From Rhizomys pruinosus (Eukaryota > Chordata > Mammalia > Rodentia > Spalacidae), in the NCBI GenBank assembly GCA_009823505.1, contig VZQC01001595.1, positions 3,493,454 to 3,557,453 of the forward strand: a stretch of DNA of 64,000 nt, in the 5' to 3' direction. A program made the position numbers and the translations under genes. The notes under the pieces are model-generated. The model did no database searches and was not told the origin of the DNA. It saw nothing but the letters and a program-made list of their open reading frames with translations. Below are positions 31,480-42,834 of this stretch, in pieces (position 1 is the first letter of the stretch; the number at the start of each line of letters is the position of its first letter).

Positions 31480-34400
31480 ATTGGCATTAGCATCCACAGA
31501 TGAGGGATACCATTCATTGTTGTGTTTTCTGGGAATGTGTTACATCATTTAACATAATAATCTTCTAGTTCCATTCATTTACCTGCAAGATCATGATGTT
31601 GTCGTTTTTTACTGCTGCATAGAACTCCTTGTGTGTAGATTACCCAATTTTCTCTATCCACTCAGTCAGTTGAGGGGCATTTGGGTTGGTTCCACTTTTT
31701 GCTATTGTGAAAGAGCTGCAAAAACATGACTTTGCATTATCTCTGAGTAAGATGAGTCTTATGGGATATGTGCGGAGTGGTATGACTGGGTCAGGTGGTA
31801 AGCTCATTTTGAGTCTTCCAACAGTTCTCCACACTGCTTTCCATAGTGGCTGAACAAGTTTACATTCCCACCAGCAATGGATGAGTGTTCCCCTTTCCCC
31901 ACAACCAGCACTTGGAATCCTTTGTTTTCTTGATCCTATCCAGTCTTATCTGAGTGTGATAATATCTTAAAGTGGTTTTAATTTGCATTTCCTTAATTAA
32001 GCTAGTGATGTTGAACACTTTTTAAAATGTTTCTCACCATCTCATCTTTCTCCCTTGTGAAGTCTTGTTCAGCACTTTGCTCTATTTGAGTGATTCACTT
32101 GTTTTTGTTTCTTCTTCTTCTCTTCTTCATTGCTTCTCTTCTCTTCTTCTTCTTCTTCTTCTTTTCTTTTTTTTTTGAGTAGTTTATATATTCTGGAAAT
32201 CAATGCTTTGTCAGATGTATCTGCAGATGAAGGTTTCTCTCCCACTCTGTGGGTTTTCGCTTCACTCGTTGATGTGTTTCTTTTGATGAACAGAAGCTTT
32301 TCAGTTTAATGAGGTCCCATTTGTCAATTGTCGACCTTATTTCTTGTGCAGCTGCTTGTCTGATTTAAGAAGTTCTTTCCTATGCCTATGTACTTGTAGG
32401 CTGCGTCCATACTTTTTTTTTCTATCACCTTCAGAGTTTGGGGTTTCACGTTGAGGTCTTTGCTACATCTGGAGTTGACATTTGTACACAGGACAAGAGG
32501 TAGGTGTTATATTTACTTCATTCTTCTACAAGTGGTGATCCAGTTTTGCCAAACACATTTGCTGAAATGCTGACTTCCTCCATTGAGTCTTCTTGGCCCC
32601 CCTGTCAAAGATGAGGTGGCTGAAATTGTATGTGCTCAGTTTGGATCATTCAGTTTTGTCCTCTTGTTCAACAGATTGTTTTTTGTGCCAGTACCATGGC
32701 GTCTTGTTTTTTATGACTATAGCCCTGTAGATAATATATTTGAAGTCTGGTATAGAGATTCACCCCCTGTATTGCTCTTTTCACTCAGGGTTGAGTTGGC
32801 TTTTCGAGGGTCTTCAGTTTTTTTTTTTTTTTTATATGAAATTAGGGACATGTTTTTTTTCCAAGCCTGTGAAGAAACTTGGGCGTTTAACTGGATGATC
32901 ATGTTGAATTCTATATAATTAGTTTGGGTAGAATTGATATTTTTACTATGTTGATTTTCCCTGATCCATGAGCATGGAGATTTCCCATCTTCTGATGTCT
33001 TCTTCAATTTCCTTCTTCAGGGTTTAAAGGGTTTTTTTTTGTAGAGATCTTCGTTTTTTGGTGTCTTTGTTAGGTTTGTTCCTAGGGATCTTATTGTTTT
33101 TGAGGCTATTGTGAGTGGGAAGGTCTCCTTGTATTCCTTCTTCTGTTGATTGTTGTTGGTGTAAAGAAAAGGCTACGATTTTTCTAGGTTATTTTGTATC
33201 CTGCCACTTTACTGAAACTCTTAATTTTTTCTAGGAGCTTCTTGGTGGAGTTTTTAGCATCCCTTAGGTAAAAACTCATATCATCGCAAAAAGGATAGCT
33301 TGACTTCCTCTTTTCCAATTAGTACTCCTTTAATTTCCTTTTCTTGCCTTATTGTCCTAGCAAGTGTTTTCAAGCACATAATATGGAAGAGGAGTGGTGA
33401 ACAGGGGAAGCCTTGTGAGTTCCTACTTTAAGGGGAATTCTTCTGTCTCTTCTCCATTTCGGATGATGTGTTGGCTGTGGGGGCATTCCTGTAATGGCTT
33501 CGATTAACATTGAAATGAATCCCTCCCAAACAATTATTCCTCTAGGACTTTAAGCATGAAGGATGCTGGATTTTGTCAAAGGGCTTTGTCTTCATCAGTT
33601 GAAATCATATGTGGTTTTTGTCTTTCAGTCCATTTATGTGTTTTAATGGATGGGTTTCTACTTTGAGTTTGCTATTGTTATGGAGCCGATGTGGGTCGTT
33701 GCACTTTCTCTGGAACCTAATTGCATAATGCAAACTGGTTATGAAATGGATATCTTGATATGGGTGCCTGTATATGATTTGCAAGTACTTTGTTTAGACG
33801 CTATTTTTCCCACTCATTGCGTTCATCAGCCCTGATGAATAGAAGGTCAAATCAGGATTGCTTTAACCTTCTCTGGTTGCTATTTTTGCTCTTTGAGTAA
33901 TTTATAGGTATTCTGGATCACGTATTGATGCGGGCTGGCTTTATAGACAGGGAACAATTAAATGGGCTAAGAGTTCGACACTCTGCTTTAAGTACCTTCT
34001 GAACAATTTGAGTAGTATCAGTGTCTACTCATCATTCTGAAATGTTTCTTGAGTACCAAGTGGGAGAGAGGAAAAATGAGGTTCTGCAGGATGGTAATAC
34101 CATCTGGGGCCCATGCGGACATTTGGTTTATTTCTTAATGTGGCAGGTTTTTTACATGTACAAATAACTAAATAACAGATAAATCTACACTTGATAATTT
34201 GAATAATCTTTGGGTTCTGAAAGGTTTTAAAAAGCTAGTATGGATCTCAATTCCCTTGGGGGGTATTAATTATCTTTTTAGTGTAGTATCGCCTAGAGCA
34301 CTCTCGAGTATACTACAAAAATCATCATAATATTTTACTTACTCTGTAAGTCTTTCATTTAGTACCCGTCAATTAGGTTCCTGTTGGAGTGCTCCTTAGC

Positions 34401-34699
34401 CCCATATGATGTCCTGGATCTTTTCATTGTATGTTGTGATTGTTTCCTGTTTCATCCTAAATTCTATTGACTTGGGGTTGCACTTTTCTCTTTTTGGTTA
34501 ACTGGGCTAGAGGTCTGTCTACCTTGTTTATTCTCTCAAGAACCAACTTTGGATTCATTGATTTTTTGTATTGTTTTCTTGTTTCTATTTCATTGATTTC
34601 TGCTCTATCTGATTATTTCTTCCTGTCTCTGTGTGTTTAAGGTTCATTTGTAGTGGTATCTCAAGTGTTTTTAGCTGCAGTGTTAGATCGTTCACTTGT

Positions 34700-34734
<35 letters not shown>

Positions 34735-35665
34735 AGGCACTTGGGGCTGGCTATAAACTTATAAACTTCCCTCTTAAGGACTGCTTTTAAAGTGCCCCAT
34801 AGGTTTTGTTGTTTTGTATTATCATTGTCATTCAATTCCTGGAATGCTTTTAATTCTTTGTTTCTTCCTTGATCCATTAATTATTCAAGAGAGTGTTGTT
34901 TAGTCTCCATGTGTTCTTGTAGGTTGTAGGGCTTATCCTGGTGTTGATATTGAGCTTTATTGCACTGTGGTCTGATAGAATGCATGAAATTATTTCAATC
35001 TTTTTGTATTTGCTGAGTTTTTTTTTTTTTCTGTATCCCAGTATGAGGTCTATTTTGCAGAATGTTCCATGGGGTGCTGAGTAGAAAGTGTATTCTCTGG
35101 TATTTGGGTGGAATATTCAGTAGATGTCTGTGAGGTCCATTTGGTGTATCGTATCATTCAGTTCAGATGTCTCTCTGTTTATTCTTGGTCCTGTTGATCT
35201 GTCCAAAGGACTTTATGGGATATTGAAGGCCCCTCCTATTAGTGTGTTGGGGTTAATCTGTGCCTTGAGGTCCTGAAGAATTGTCTTTATAAAGTTTGGT
35301 GCACCAGAGTTTGGTGCCTATATATTCATGATTGTGAAGTCTTCATGGTCAATTGATCCTTTGATGAAGATGTAATGGCCCTCTTTGTCTTTTTTTGATT
35401 CTTTTACTTTGAAGTATAATGATTTTGTCTGATATTAAAATAGCTTGTTTTTTTTTTTTTTTTTTTTTTTTTCCATCTTCACTTAAGTTGGTGCCTATCC
35501 TTGAGATGATGTGGGTTTCTTGTAGACAGCATATATAGATGGGTTTTGTTTTATAATCCATCTCCAGTCTATGTCTTTTGATTGGGGAGTTTGTCCATTA
35601 ATATTTAAGGTTATAATTGAAAGTTGCATATTGCTTTCTTTCACCTTATTTCATTTGCATTTTTA
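31480..35665 (-). pseudogene. L1 ORF2 (endonuclease/reverse transcriptase) pseudogene
   Basis: ORF2 is recognisable along its length. The endonuclease start (NINGQTPQSKDIDW-type, then the CCLQETH motif) is at about 35,590-35,500, a mid-protein stretch lies at 34,692-34,877, and the C-terminal region with SVWRT-like sequence and PPDPVIPL at 31,640-31,834. In intact elements this protein nicks target DNA and copies L1 RNA. Here frameshifts fall every one to two hundred bases and no long frame survives. Confidence 0.8.
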
Positions 35666-35734
35666 GTCTAGGTTTCTACTTCTGCAGTTATGTGTTTATT
35701 AGTTTCTTATTTCTAGGTGCTTGGGGATGAGTTC

Positions 35735-36780
35735 TCCTCTCTTCTGTCCTTTTGAATTGCTTCAAGTATTTTCTGAAGGGTTGGTTTTCTGGACATGTAT
35801 TCTATCATCTTATTTATTTCATGGAAGATTTTTCTCTCTCCTTCAACTATAATCAACGTTTTTCCTGGGAATAATTACCTGGGCTGGCATCTATAGTCTT
35901 TTAACACTGGGAATTCTGTGCTCCATGCACTTCTTGCTTTCATGGTTTGGGCTGAGAAGTCAATTGTAGTTCTGATGGGTTTCCCCTTATATGTAACTTG
36001 TTGTTTTACTCTTGTGGCTTTCAGAATTTTTGTCTTTGTTTTGGGCATTCTAGAATTTTAATTGATATGGCTTGGGGAGTTTCTTTTCTGAATCTTGTCT
36101 TTTTAGTTCTATGTGCTTCTTGTATTTTGTATGGGTTTGTCTTTTTTTGTTTGGGGAATTTTCATCTATTATTTTGTTGAAAGATCTGATCAATACTATT
36201 CTCTTGGGATTCTCTCCTTCTTTATTCATGATGCGAGGTTTGATCTTTCATAGTGATCCCAATTTTCTGGTTGTTTCCACTTTCCATGTATTTTTAAAAT
36301 TTTCATATCTTTACTTGAGTTTTTTTAGTTGTCTGTGTTATCTTCCAGGTCTGCTATTCTTTGTTCTGCTTCCTCCCTTCTATTTCTGATGTTCTTCATT
36401 CCTTCTTTCTCTGTGATTGGAAGTGTTCTATTTTCCTTTCATTTCACCCTGGATTCTTTCAGTATTTCCACTTCCTTTCGGACTTCTCAAGTCATCTTTT
36501 GGTGCTCCTTACTTTGCTGGTTGGCTTCATTTTTCAGTGTTTCCACTTCCTCCTAGAGTTTGTCATTTTCTTCCTTCTAGTTCTTCTGGAGTTTTTTCAT
36601 TCTCTCTCCTTTAAGTTTTTTTCTGAAGTTTTGTCATTGTCTCCCTCTAGGACCTTGTTGAGTTTTTCATTCTCTCCTTAGGTATTCTTGACTTGTTCTA
36701 TTTATTCTTTAATTTCTCTGAATAGGTCTTCAATTGTTCCTCTAAGATCTCTGTTTCTTGGGTCACCCCCAGGGGCATCC
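35735..36780 (-). pseudogene. L1 ORF1 pseudogene
   Basis: The minus strand encodes a recognisable ORF1 C-terminal domain (QVTYKGKPIRTTIDFS, then MKARSAWSTEF and CQPR) between about 36,000 and 35,740. A Glu/Lys-rich, coiled-coil-like upstream part extends to about 36,780. ORF1p is the L1 RNA-binding chaperone. Stops break the frame, e.g. directly after CQPR. Confidence 0.75.
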
Positions 36781-37285
36781 CACTGTAGCAATCTCCCACA
36801 GGGTTGGTAGAGCTTGGTGTGGAATTATCCTACACCTTTCACAGTGTGTGTCCTTCCTTGTGTCCCCTGGCATATGGGTTCTGTTTTGCCCTTTTATTTC
36901 TATGTCGAATTCAAAAATGTCTTTTCATTGTTGTTGAAGGCTTGCTTTGTCTGCCTCCTTCAGATGCCTTTTTTTTTTTTTTCTTTCTCCTTTTGTTTAC
37001 AGAGTGTTGAATTCTCTAGGTTTCGGCTTTCCAATTTATTGTTTATCATATTGGATAAAGTCTAATTCTACTCTTCCCTTTCTGTTCTGAAGGTCCTCCT
37101 AAAAATATCCACTTGGACACTCTCTCAGCAATCCAGTTGGTGGGTGGGTGGGAGGAGTTTTGCTGATTAGCCTGCACCCAGGCACTCTGTGCTTCAGGTG
37201 GTCCTGGGAGGTCCCTGATCTAAGCACTGCTCACTCCATAAATTTCTCACAGAGTCTCTGAGCATCACATTATACTCTAGATGTT

Positions 37286-37665
37286 TGTGGTGGTTTGAAT
37301 GAGTGTCCCCCATAGGCTGTAAGTATTCACAGACTTTGTCTCAGTTGGTGGCAATGTTTTTGGAGGTCTTAGAAGGTGTGGCCATGTTTCTAGAGGAAGT
37401 ATGTCACTGGGGGCAGGACTTAGTGAGTTTAACAAGCTTTGTTGTCTCCAGTTGCTCTCTCTCACTGCTTTCTGTGCTTTTTTCGAGATGTGACCCTCTG
37501 CATGCAGCTCCAGGCACCGAGGCTGCCCAATGCCAATCCACCACAATGGGGACTTAAAATTCCAGGAAACCCGGCAATCGTAAGCTCAAATAAACGCGTC
37601 CTTTTATAAGTTCCTGGAGAAGGCCATGTGTTTTATCACAGCAACAGAGAAAAGTGACTAAGAAG
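37286..37665 (+). repeat. MaLR left LTR
   Basis: Begins tgtggtggtttgaatgagtg and ends near tcacagcaacagagaaaagt gactaagaa. It contains gtcactgggggcagg and an AATAAA-like signal (aaataaacg) before the end, as expected for the R region. Confidence 0.8.
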
Positions 37666-38999
37666 TTATTTTGTGGTACCAGAGAGTGGGCTATTGGCTG
37701 TGAAGAACCTGACCATGGTGGAGTGTTTGGAAAATGTGGAAGACTTTGGAACTGTGTGCTAGAAAAGCTGTTGACTAATAATGTAAGCAGAGCTTAAGAG
37801 GCCATTCTAGTGGAGGCCTGGAAGAGAGCATGGCTGGAGAAAGTGTAGTTCCAGAGGAAAATAAAGACTGGGATATTTTGTCAAAAAGTCTGGCCATAGT
37901 GTGCCCACAGCCCAAATGCTGCCTGATGCTAAGTTGAAAACGGTGGACTGATGGCTGTGGTGGAGAATATTTCAAGATAGCCTAGTGTAGAAATGGTGGT
38001 TTGGCTTTTAATGGTGAATATTTGTGCAGATGTACAGTGAAAAGGAGAAAATGGGGCAGAAGGAATGCAGAAGAATGTAGGAAAGTATTGGAGCTGAAAA
38101 CTGTACTAGGAAGATTAAAGGTGTGGCCAAGGCATGTGGAGAGGCTCCCTTTCAGTGAAGGAGACTAAAAGTGATTAAGTAGAGGCCTGGAGATTTTACA
38201 AGTAAACAAAAGCATAGTACATTCAGGGCAAGATCACACCCAAATAAGCCTCCAACAAGTAACAGGCAGAGAAAAGTTGCAAGGTCGTTTAAAGTATGAA
38301 GAGTCCATGCCCGAACTTTCAGCCAGATTCGGCAATTTACATTCCTGTGGTGCTGGCTTTAGAGGCATGAATTTGCAAGAGTGAAGGGGTCATCATTCTT
38401 CCTCCACGTTTCAGAGAGCTGACAAGGTCAGGCAGGTGCTGCAGGGGCGTCCCTGAATAAAAGAAGGACCCTGAAAGGCCATTGCTGAACCTGTGAATGT
38501 AAGCCTGGTTGGCCAGCAGAGACCCCCAAGAAGACTTTCGAGATGCCAGACCTGTGAGATATGCTAAGGGAGCGCATACAGGGAGTGGTAGCGCCAAGAA
38601 AGAGATGTAATGTTGCAAGCAAACTGGAAGAGTGAGGCCATCTAAAGCCTTTGGAAGTCAGTCCCAGAAGTCGCACAAGGAAGCGTCTGGACTTGGTGTT
38701 TCCCCTGCAGGTTTTCAGTCTTGTTTGGTCCAGTTTTCACTCACTATGCCTCTATTCTCCATTGGGAATGGGATGTGGTATTCAGTTTCCACTGAAGGTT
38801 GGGAGTGTGTAATTTGTCCTTTTTGATTTTACAGGAGCTTCCAGTTAAGAGATTGGCCTGAGTCTCAGAACGACTTTGAACTGGTAGACTTGTTGAAATG
38901 GCATTGAAAACTGGTAAAGACTATGGGGAAACTTTTAAGGTAGACTAAAGATTTTTGCTTTTATATGGTCAGGAGCCCTATGGGGGGCCAAGGAGTGAA

Positions 39000-39353
39000 T
39001 GTGTGGTTTGAATGAGTGTCCTCCATAGCTTAAGTGTTCAGACATTTGTCTCCAATGTTTGGCACTGTTCTTGGAGGTATGAAGTGTTGACCTGCTAAGG
39101 AAGAGTGTCACTGGGGGCAGGCCTTAGTGAGTTTACACAGCCTCGTGGTCTCCAGTATCTCTCTTGGCTTCCCTGTGCTTCAGTGTAGATTGACCTCTGA
39201 GTTCTGCTCCAGCTCCAGCCACCAGCCTCCCACCACAATGGACTCTAAATCCCTGGGGAAAACTACAATCGTAGCTCAATAATAAACTCTTCCTGTTTCT
39301 AAGTTCCTTTGGTGCATGTGTCTTATCACAGCAACAGAAAAACGACTAATACA
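39000..39353 (+). repeat. MaLR right LTR
   Basis: Matches the left LTR in order: tgtgtggtttgaatgagtgt, gtcactgggggcaggcctta, aataataaactctt, tcttatcacagcaacag, ending gactaataca. Differences from the left LTR include many small indels. Confidence 0.8.
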
Positions 39354-39934
39354 ATGTCCTAGGCTCTCAATCAGTCTTGTATCTTTCTTACTATCTAAAC
39401 CACCCTCCATCACGCACCCCCATCATCCCTACCATCCAATTCTCCCAACCTCCCCAATCTCCCATCATATCTCCTCCTCTCCCAACTCAATTCCTCCACT
39501 CTCTCAATCTCCCCCTTAGTGATATCTTTTCCTTATTGTCCTGTTTTGGGTATTTTTCTCTACAATTTCCTCCACGTATCCTTTCCAATTTCTTGACTTC
39601 TGGTGTTATATCAGGATATATACTCATGTAAGAGTATTTGTGTTTCAATCCACAAATGAGGGAGAACATACATTGCATGATTTTCTGCCTTTGTGTTACT
39701 TCACTCATAATAACATTTTCTAGTTCCATCCATTAATTGCGAATTTCATAATTTCATCTTTTCTGACTGTTGAGTAAATACTCCATTGTGTAAGTGTACA
39801 ACATTTTCATTATCCATTCCTTGGTTGTGGGACAATTGGTTATTTTCATTTCTTCTTTTTTGTGAAGAGAGCAGCAACAAAGATGGATACATAGGTATCT
39901 TTTTTTAATGGTCTGCATTATTTATTAAGTTAGA

Positions 39935-40030
39935 AGTATACACTGTTTTGGCCACAAGAGCTTGATGTATGTGACAGCAGCAGAGGGCACGGCTATACAC
40001 CAAGCTCTTGTGGCTGAAACAGTATATACT
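39935..40030. other. 96-bp hairpin abutting a B1
   Basis: Two 36-base arms (39,935-39,970 and 39,995-40,030) are reverse complements at 32 of 36 positions, separated by a 24-base loop. Two of the four mismatches are G-T pairs that would still pair in plus-strand RNA. The right arm runs straight into the B1 5' end. I cannot assign it to a family. Confidence 0.75.
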
Positions 40031-40213
40031 TGGCATGTTGGCGCACGCCTTTAATCCTAGTGCTTGGGAGGGAGAGGCAGGCAGATCTTTGTGAGTTCAA
40101 AGCCAGCCTGGTCTACAGAGTGAGTTCCAGAGGAGCTGGGGCTACAGGGAGACCCTGTCTCAAAAACATCAAAAAATATGTAAAGAAAAATAAATAAATA
40201 AAAAATAAATAAA
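40031..40213 (+). mobile_element. B1: B1 SINE
   Basis: Complete B1: tggcatgttggcgcacgcct, cagcctggtctacagagtga, gagaccctgtctcaaaaaca, with an (AAAT)n tail. Its start adjoins the hairpin. Confidence 0.95.
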
Positions 40214-40659
40214 TAACTTTTCAAATTGCAGTATGATGAGTCCTTTATAGTGTATGCCAAGGAGTGGTATAACTGGGTTGTATGGTGGCATCATCGTTAG
40301 TTAGTTTTTTTTTTCATCCATAGTGGCTGTACTAGTCTGTATACCCACCAAGAGTGAAAGAGTGTTCCCCTTTCTCCATACCCATGTCAGCATCTTGTGT
40401 CCTGCATTTTAGTGATCTTAGCCAGAGTATTAGGGTAAGTTTGAATTTTAAACTGGTTTTTAGCTGCATTTCTTTAATTACTAAGTATGTTGAGTAGTTT
40501 TTAAGGTGTTTTTAGTCATTTTATTACTTCATTTGAGAATTCTCTGTTCATATCTGTAGGTCATCTTTTTATTGGTTCTTAGTCTAATAATTTTTATTTT
40601 GAAGTTCTTGTATATCCTAGATATTAATTATATGTTGGATGTGTTGTTCCTTCCAGTCT

Positions 40660-40984
40660 GCATCACTCCAAAATATGCAATATGCATGCCACATCCTTCG
40701 TGACCTCCTGTAACTGGTCTCCATATACATACCCTGGGTAGCCCGTACAATCTCTGAAGAGGCTGAAAACCATTGGTGGCATCATCCACCAAAGCTGGGA
40801 TGTCTCAGCAGTCCCATCTGGCATGATAAGGTTTGGAGGATCTTGGAGAGACATGAATCTTCAGTCCATATTGGAAGGTTGAAAAGCTGTGTCTTCTCAC
40901 TTCTTTGAAGGAAAGCAAAAGCAGTGGCAGCCTCCAGGTAGCTGTACTTGCCAATAAGACAGGCAAAAGAGCTGTACTCTCTCT
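40660..40984. other. Unclassified sequence
   Basis: About 325 bp of higher GC than its surroundings; a minus-strand 63-codon ORF at 40,663-40,854 is not recognised. It could be part of an old repeat or processed transcript. Confidence 0.3.
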
Positions 40985-41420
40985 GTTTATTTATTTATTT
41001 TTTATTAAGATCTCAAGTTTTATACTTGAAGTACAATTTCTCAGGCCTTATAAATTATTTATTTCTGGTTATAATTTCCTTTTGGATGCTTAAGGCCACA
41101 CAGTTAGCCCAGAGGTTTTTGTTTTCTCAAGGTCAGTTGAGGATCACATCCTGAGGATTTTTGGGAGGGAGGAGGGAGCCGCTGGCTCCTTTTGGCTTTT
41201 CATTTACAGGTTCCATCCTCTTGAGGACAAAGTCAGGTCCTGATAGACCAGGCTTCCCTTTTTGAAGCATGAACAGACTTTCCTTTTTAATAGACTGGAC
41301 ACTGGATCTCCAAGACCTCCTTGCATAGGAAGACATTTGCAGGAAATTTCAAGAGATACCCCCATGCATAGTCCCTTGGGACTCAGTTGACCTCTGAGGG
41401 CAAGAAACAAATTTATCCCT
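40985..41420 (-). pseudogene. Possible processed pseudogene of unknown parent
   Basis: On the minus strand a 67-codon ORF (41,133-41,336, MSSYARRSWRSSVQSIKKES start) is followed by about 140 bp of 3'-UTR-like DNA. That part has an aataaa word and ends in an A/T-rich tail (aataaaaaataaataaataa) at about 40,985. The layout fits a retrocopied mRNA 3' end. I do not recognise the parent gene and could not find the second target-site duplication, so this is tentative. Confidence 0.35.
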
Positions 41421-41800
41421 TAAGTTCCTTGGCCAAATTGGTATATGCTTTAAGTATGGTTGTTAAGCATCTAGAAAAGTTAAGTTACAACAGCCTGATA
41501 CTTTTAACTACTGTATAATATATTTCAAAAGGCTCAGGCAAAATCTCAAGCAGCCTTGTATAATATGAAGAAGCACTCCCATAAGATAAATACTGTAGTT
41601 AGACACAGTGTCATGACAAACTAGTTTTTCCCCATCAGTATTTTGATTTTGTGCATACATATCCTCCACCAATATACCAAAACTGCCTAAGTCTGAAAAT
41701 AAATGATAGCTTAATTCTAGAACCTGTTAAAGGATTCACCATAAGAAAGCACAGTTGTTTTCAGATCACAAGGAACATAACATTAACGTTGCTTAGTTTG
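41421..41800. other. No recognised feature
   Basis: AT-rich, nothing recognised. Confidence 0.5.
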
Positions 41801-41884
41801 CCTTACAACTAGGTACTTGATGCTAGCATCCACAGATGAGGGATACCATTCATCATTTGTTTTTCTGGGACTGTGATACTTCAC
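41800..41884 (-). mobile_element. L1: L1 ORF2 end scrap
   Basis: catccacagatgagggatac and ctgggactgtgatacttcac are the minus-strand ORF2 end seen at 24,540-24,600. Joined directly to a plus-strand L1 piece. Confidence 0.7.
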
Positions 41885-42190
41885 TATGGAGTTCTATGTA
41901 CCTACCAGTAAAGAAAGGTGATATCCATAAGTCTTACATCATTTTTCAATCAAATATAGAGTCACTTCCCTTTCCATGCCCCCCACCCCACTCGAGTTCC
42001 TGCACTCTGCCATACATGTCCTGCATCTTTTCCTGAGTCTTTCCAGAGTTTTTGAAATGATGTAAGACTTATGGAAAAAGTTTAATAACAATAAAAATGT
42101 AGAAAAAAAGTGACATCGTGAACTTTGCAAGTAAATGAATGGAGCTAGAAGATATTATGTTGAGTGTAGTATCACAGTGCTTGGTTGTTT
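41885..42190 (+). mobile_element. L1: L1 ORF2 end with a fold-back insertion
   Basis: atggagttctatgtacctac, then cagtaaagaaaggtga is cut and resumes at agtgacatcgtgaactttgc. The insert (about 41,922-42,100) is an L1 3' end containing a perfect 21-bp inverted repeat (41924-41944; 42055-42075) and an A-rich tail. aagaaaggtgata and gaaaaaaagtgaca at the edges look like a degraded target-site duplication. Confidence 0.7.
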
Positions 42191-42345
42191 TGAGACAGTG
42201 TCTGAGTTTATAGCCATAGTTGGTCTTAAAATTCCTGGTTACCTCAGACTCATCTTAATCCTGTGGCTTAAACCTTCCTGGTTACCTCAGACTCGTCTTA
42301 AATCTTAGCTCAGCCTCCTAAGCACTAACATTAATGACTTGAGGC
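42182..42345 (-). mobile_element. B1: B1-like SINE with internal tandem duplication
   Basis: ttggttgttttgagacagtg and later gctcagcctcctaagcacta are minus-strand B1 words. A 43-bp unit is duplicated within it (ttcctggttacctcagactc at 42,232 and 42,275). Confidence 0.5.
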
Positions 42346-42592
42346 ACATGAGTTAGTTTGCCAATGAAGTTCCTTGCTGAAAAAGATACAGATTTAGGCA
42401 CTGTAGGAGTTACAACTCTCTATTAAGATAGAACATAAGTGGAGTTCATCTGTATATGATAAAATGGTCAGATAGATAAAAACAAGTAGTGATTGTATTG
42501 ACAAAATGCTTTCAGTGCTAATTAATTTGTATATAATTTGTACAACCCTCCTGAATTTTGATGCCAAAATTCATCTCCTGGGTAATTGCTTA

Positions 42593-42595
<3 letters not shown>

Positions 42596-42628
<33 letters not shown>

Positions 42629-42770
42629 TGTGTGCAAGTGTTTATGTGTGCCAAATTTGTATGTGTAAGGAGAATTGCCACAGTGTGTGTGTATGTGTGT
42701 GATTTGTATGTGTAAGGAGAATTGCCACAGTGTGTGTGCATATGTGTGCATGCATGCGCATACACACACA
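42596..42770. repeat. (TG)n/(CA)n microsatellites with a 47-bp tandem repeat
   Basis: TG repeats with a duplicated unit (copies at 42,655-42,691 and 42,702-42,738, containing gtaaggagaattgccacag). Confidence 0.9.
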
Positions 42771-42834
42771 AATGTGCATGCATGTAAAGTTAATAGATTA
42801 ACCTTGAGGGTTGGTCCTCAAGAGCCATACATCT

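Larger units (their letters stand above)
31200..37280 (-). mobile_element. L1: L1, nearly full-length, inactive
   Basis: About 6 kb on the minus strand with the L1 parts in order: 3' UTR (about 31,200-31,480), ORF2 (31,480-35,665), ORF1 (about 35,735-36,780) and probable 5' UTR (to about 37,280, where an MaLR element interrupts or adjoins). ORF2 and ORF1 are cut by many stops and single-base indels, and A-runs (T-runs on plus) of 17-27 bases lie inside coding parts. The plus-strand ORFs at 35,998-37,065 are antisense shadows. Confidence 0.85.
37286..39353 (+). mobile_element. MaLR-type LTR retrotransposon, two LTRs
   Basis: Two related direct LTRs (37,286-37,665 and 39,000-39,353) bracket about 1.3 kb of internal DNA. 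The internal region opens with ttgtggtaccagagagtggg, as in ERVL-MaLR elements, and a purine-rich stretch (ggggggccaaggagtgaa) precedes the right LTR. Possible 5-bp target duplication atgtt/atgtc (37281-37285; 39354-39358), 4 of 5 matching. No protein-coding frame of retroviral type is seen; MaLRs are non-autonomous. Confidence 0.8.
39359..40650 (-). mobile_element. L1: L1 ORF2 end and 3' UTR, interrupted
   Basis: Minus-strand L1: a C-rich 3' end at 39,360-39,540, ORF2 end at about 39,690-39,900 (gtgttacttcactcataata then cattttctagttccatccat), and ORF2 continuing at 40,215-40,620 (ccaaggagtggtataactgg, catagtggctgtactagtct). A hairpin sequence and a B1 lie inserted between. Confidence 0.75.

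Noticed and set aside
35998..37065. Overlapping plus-strand ORFs with hydrophobic, Phe/Ser-rich products (possible membrane proteins)
   Set aside because: They are the antisense of L1 ORF1 and 5' UTR on the minus strand; A-rich L1 sense DNA gives Phe/Ser-rich antisense frames.
37303..37557. Plus and minus ORFs over the left MaLR LTR
   Set aside because: The LTR is non-coding in this family; the frames are short and not shared with the right LTR.
42506..42783. Cys/Val-rich and Thr/His-rich ORFs
   Set aside because: Both strands of the (TG)n/(CA)n repeats.
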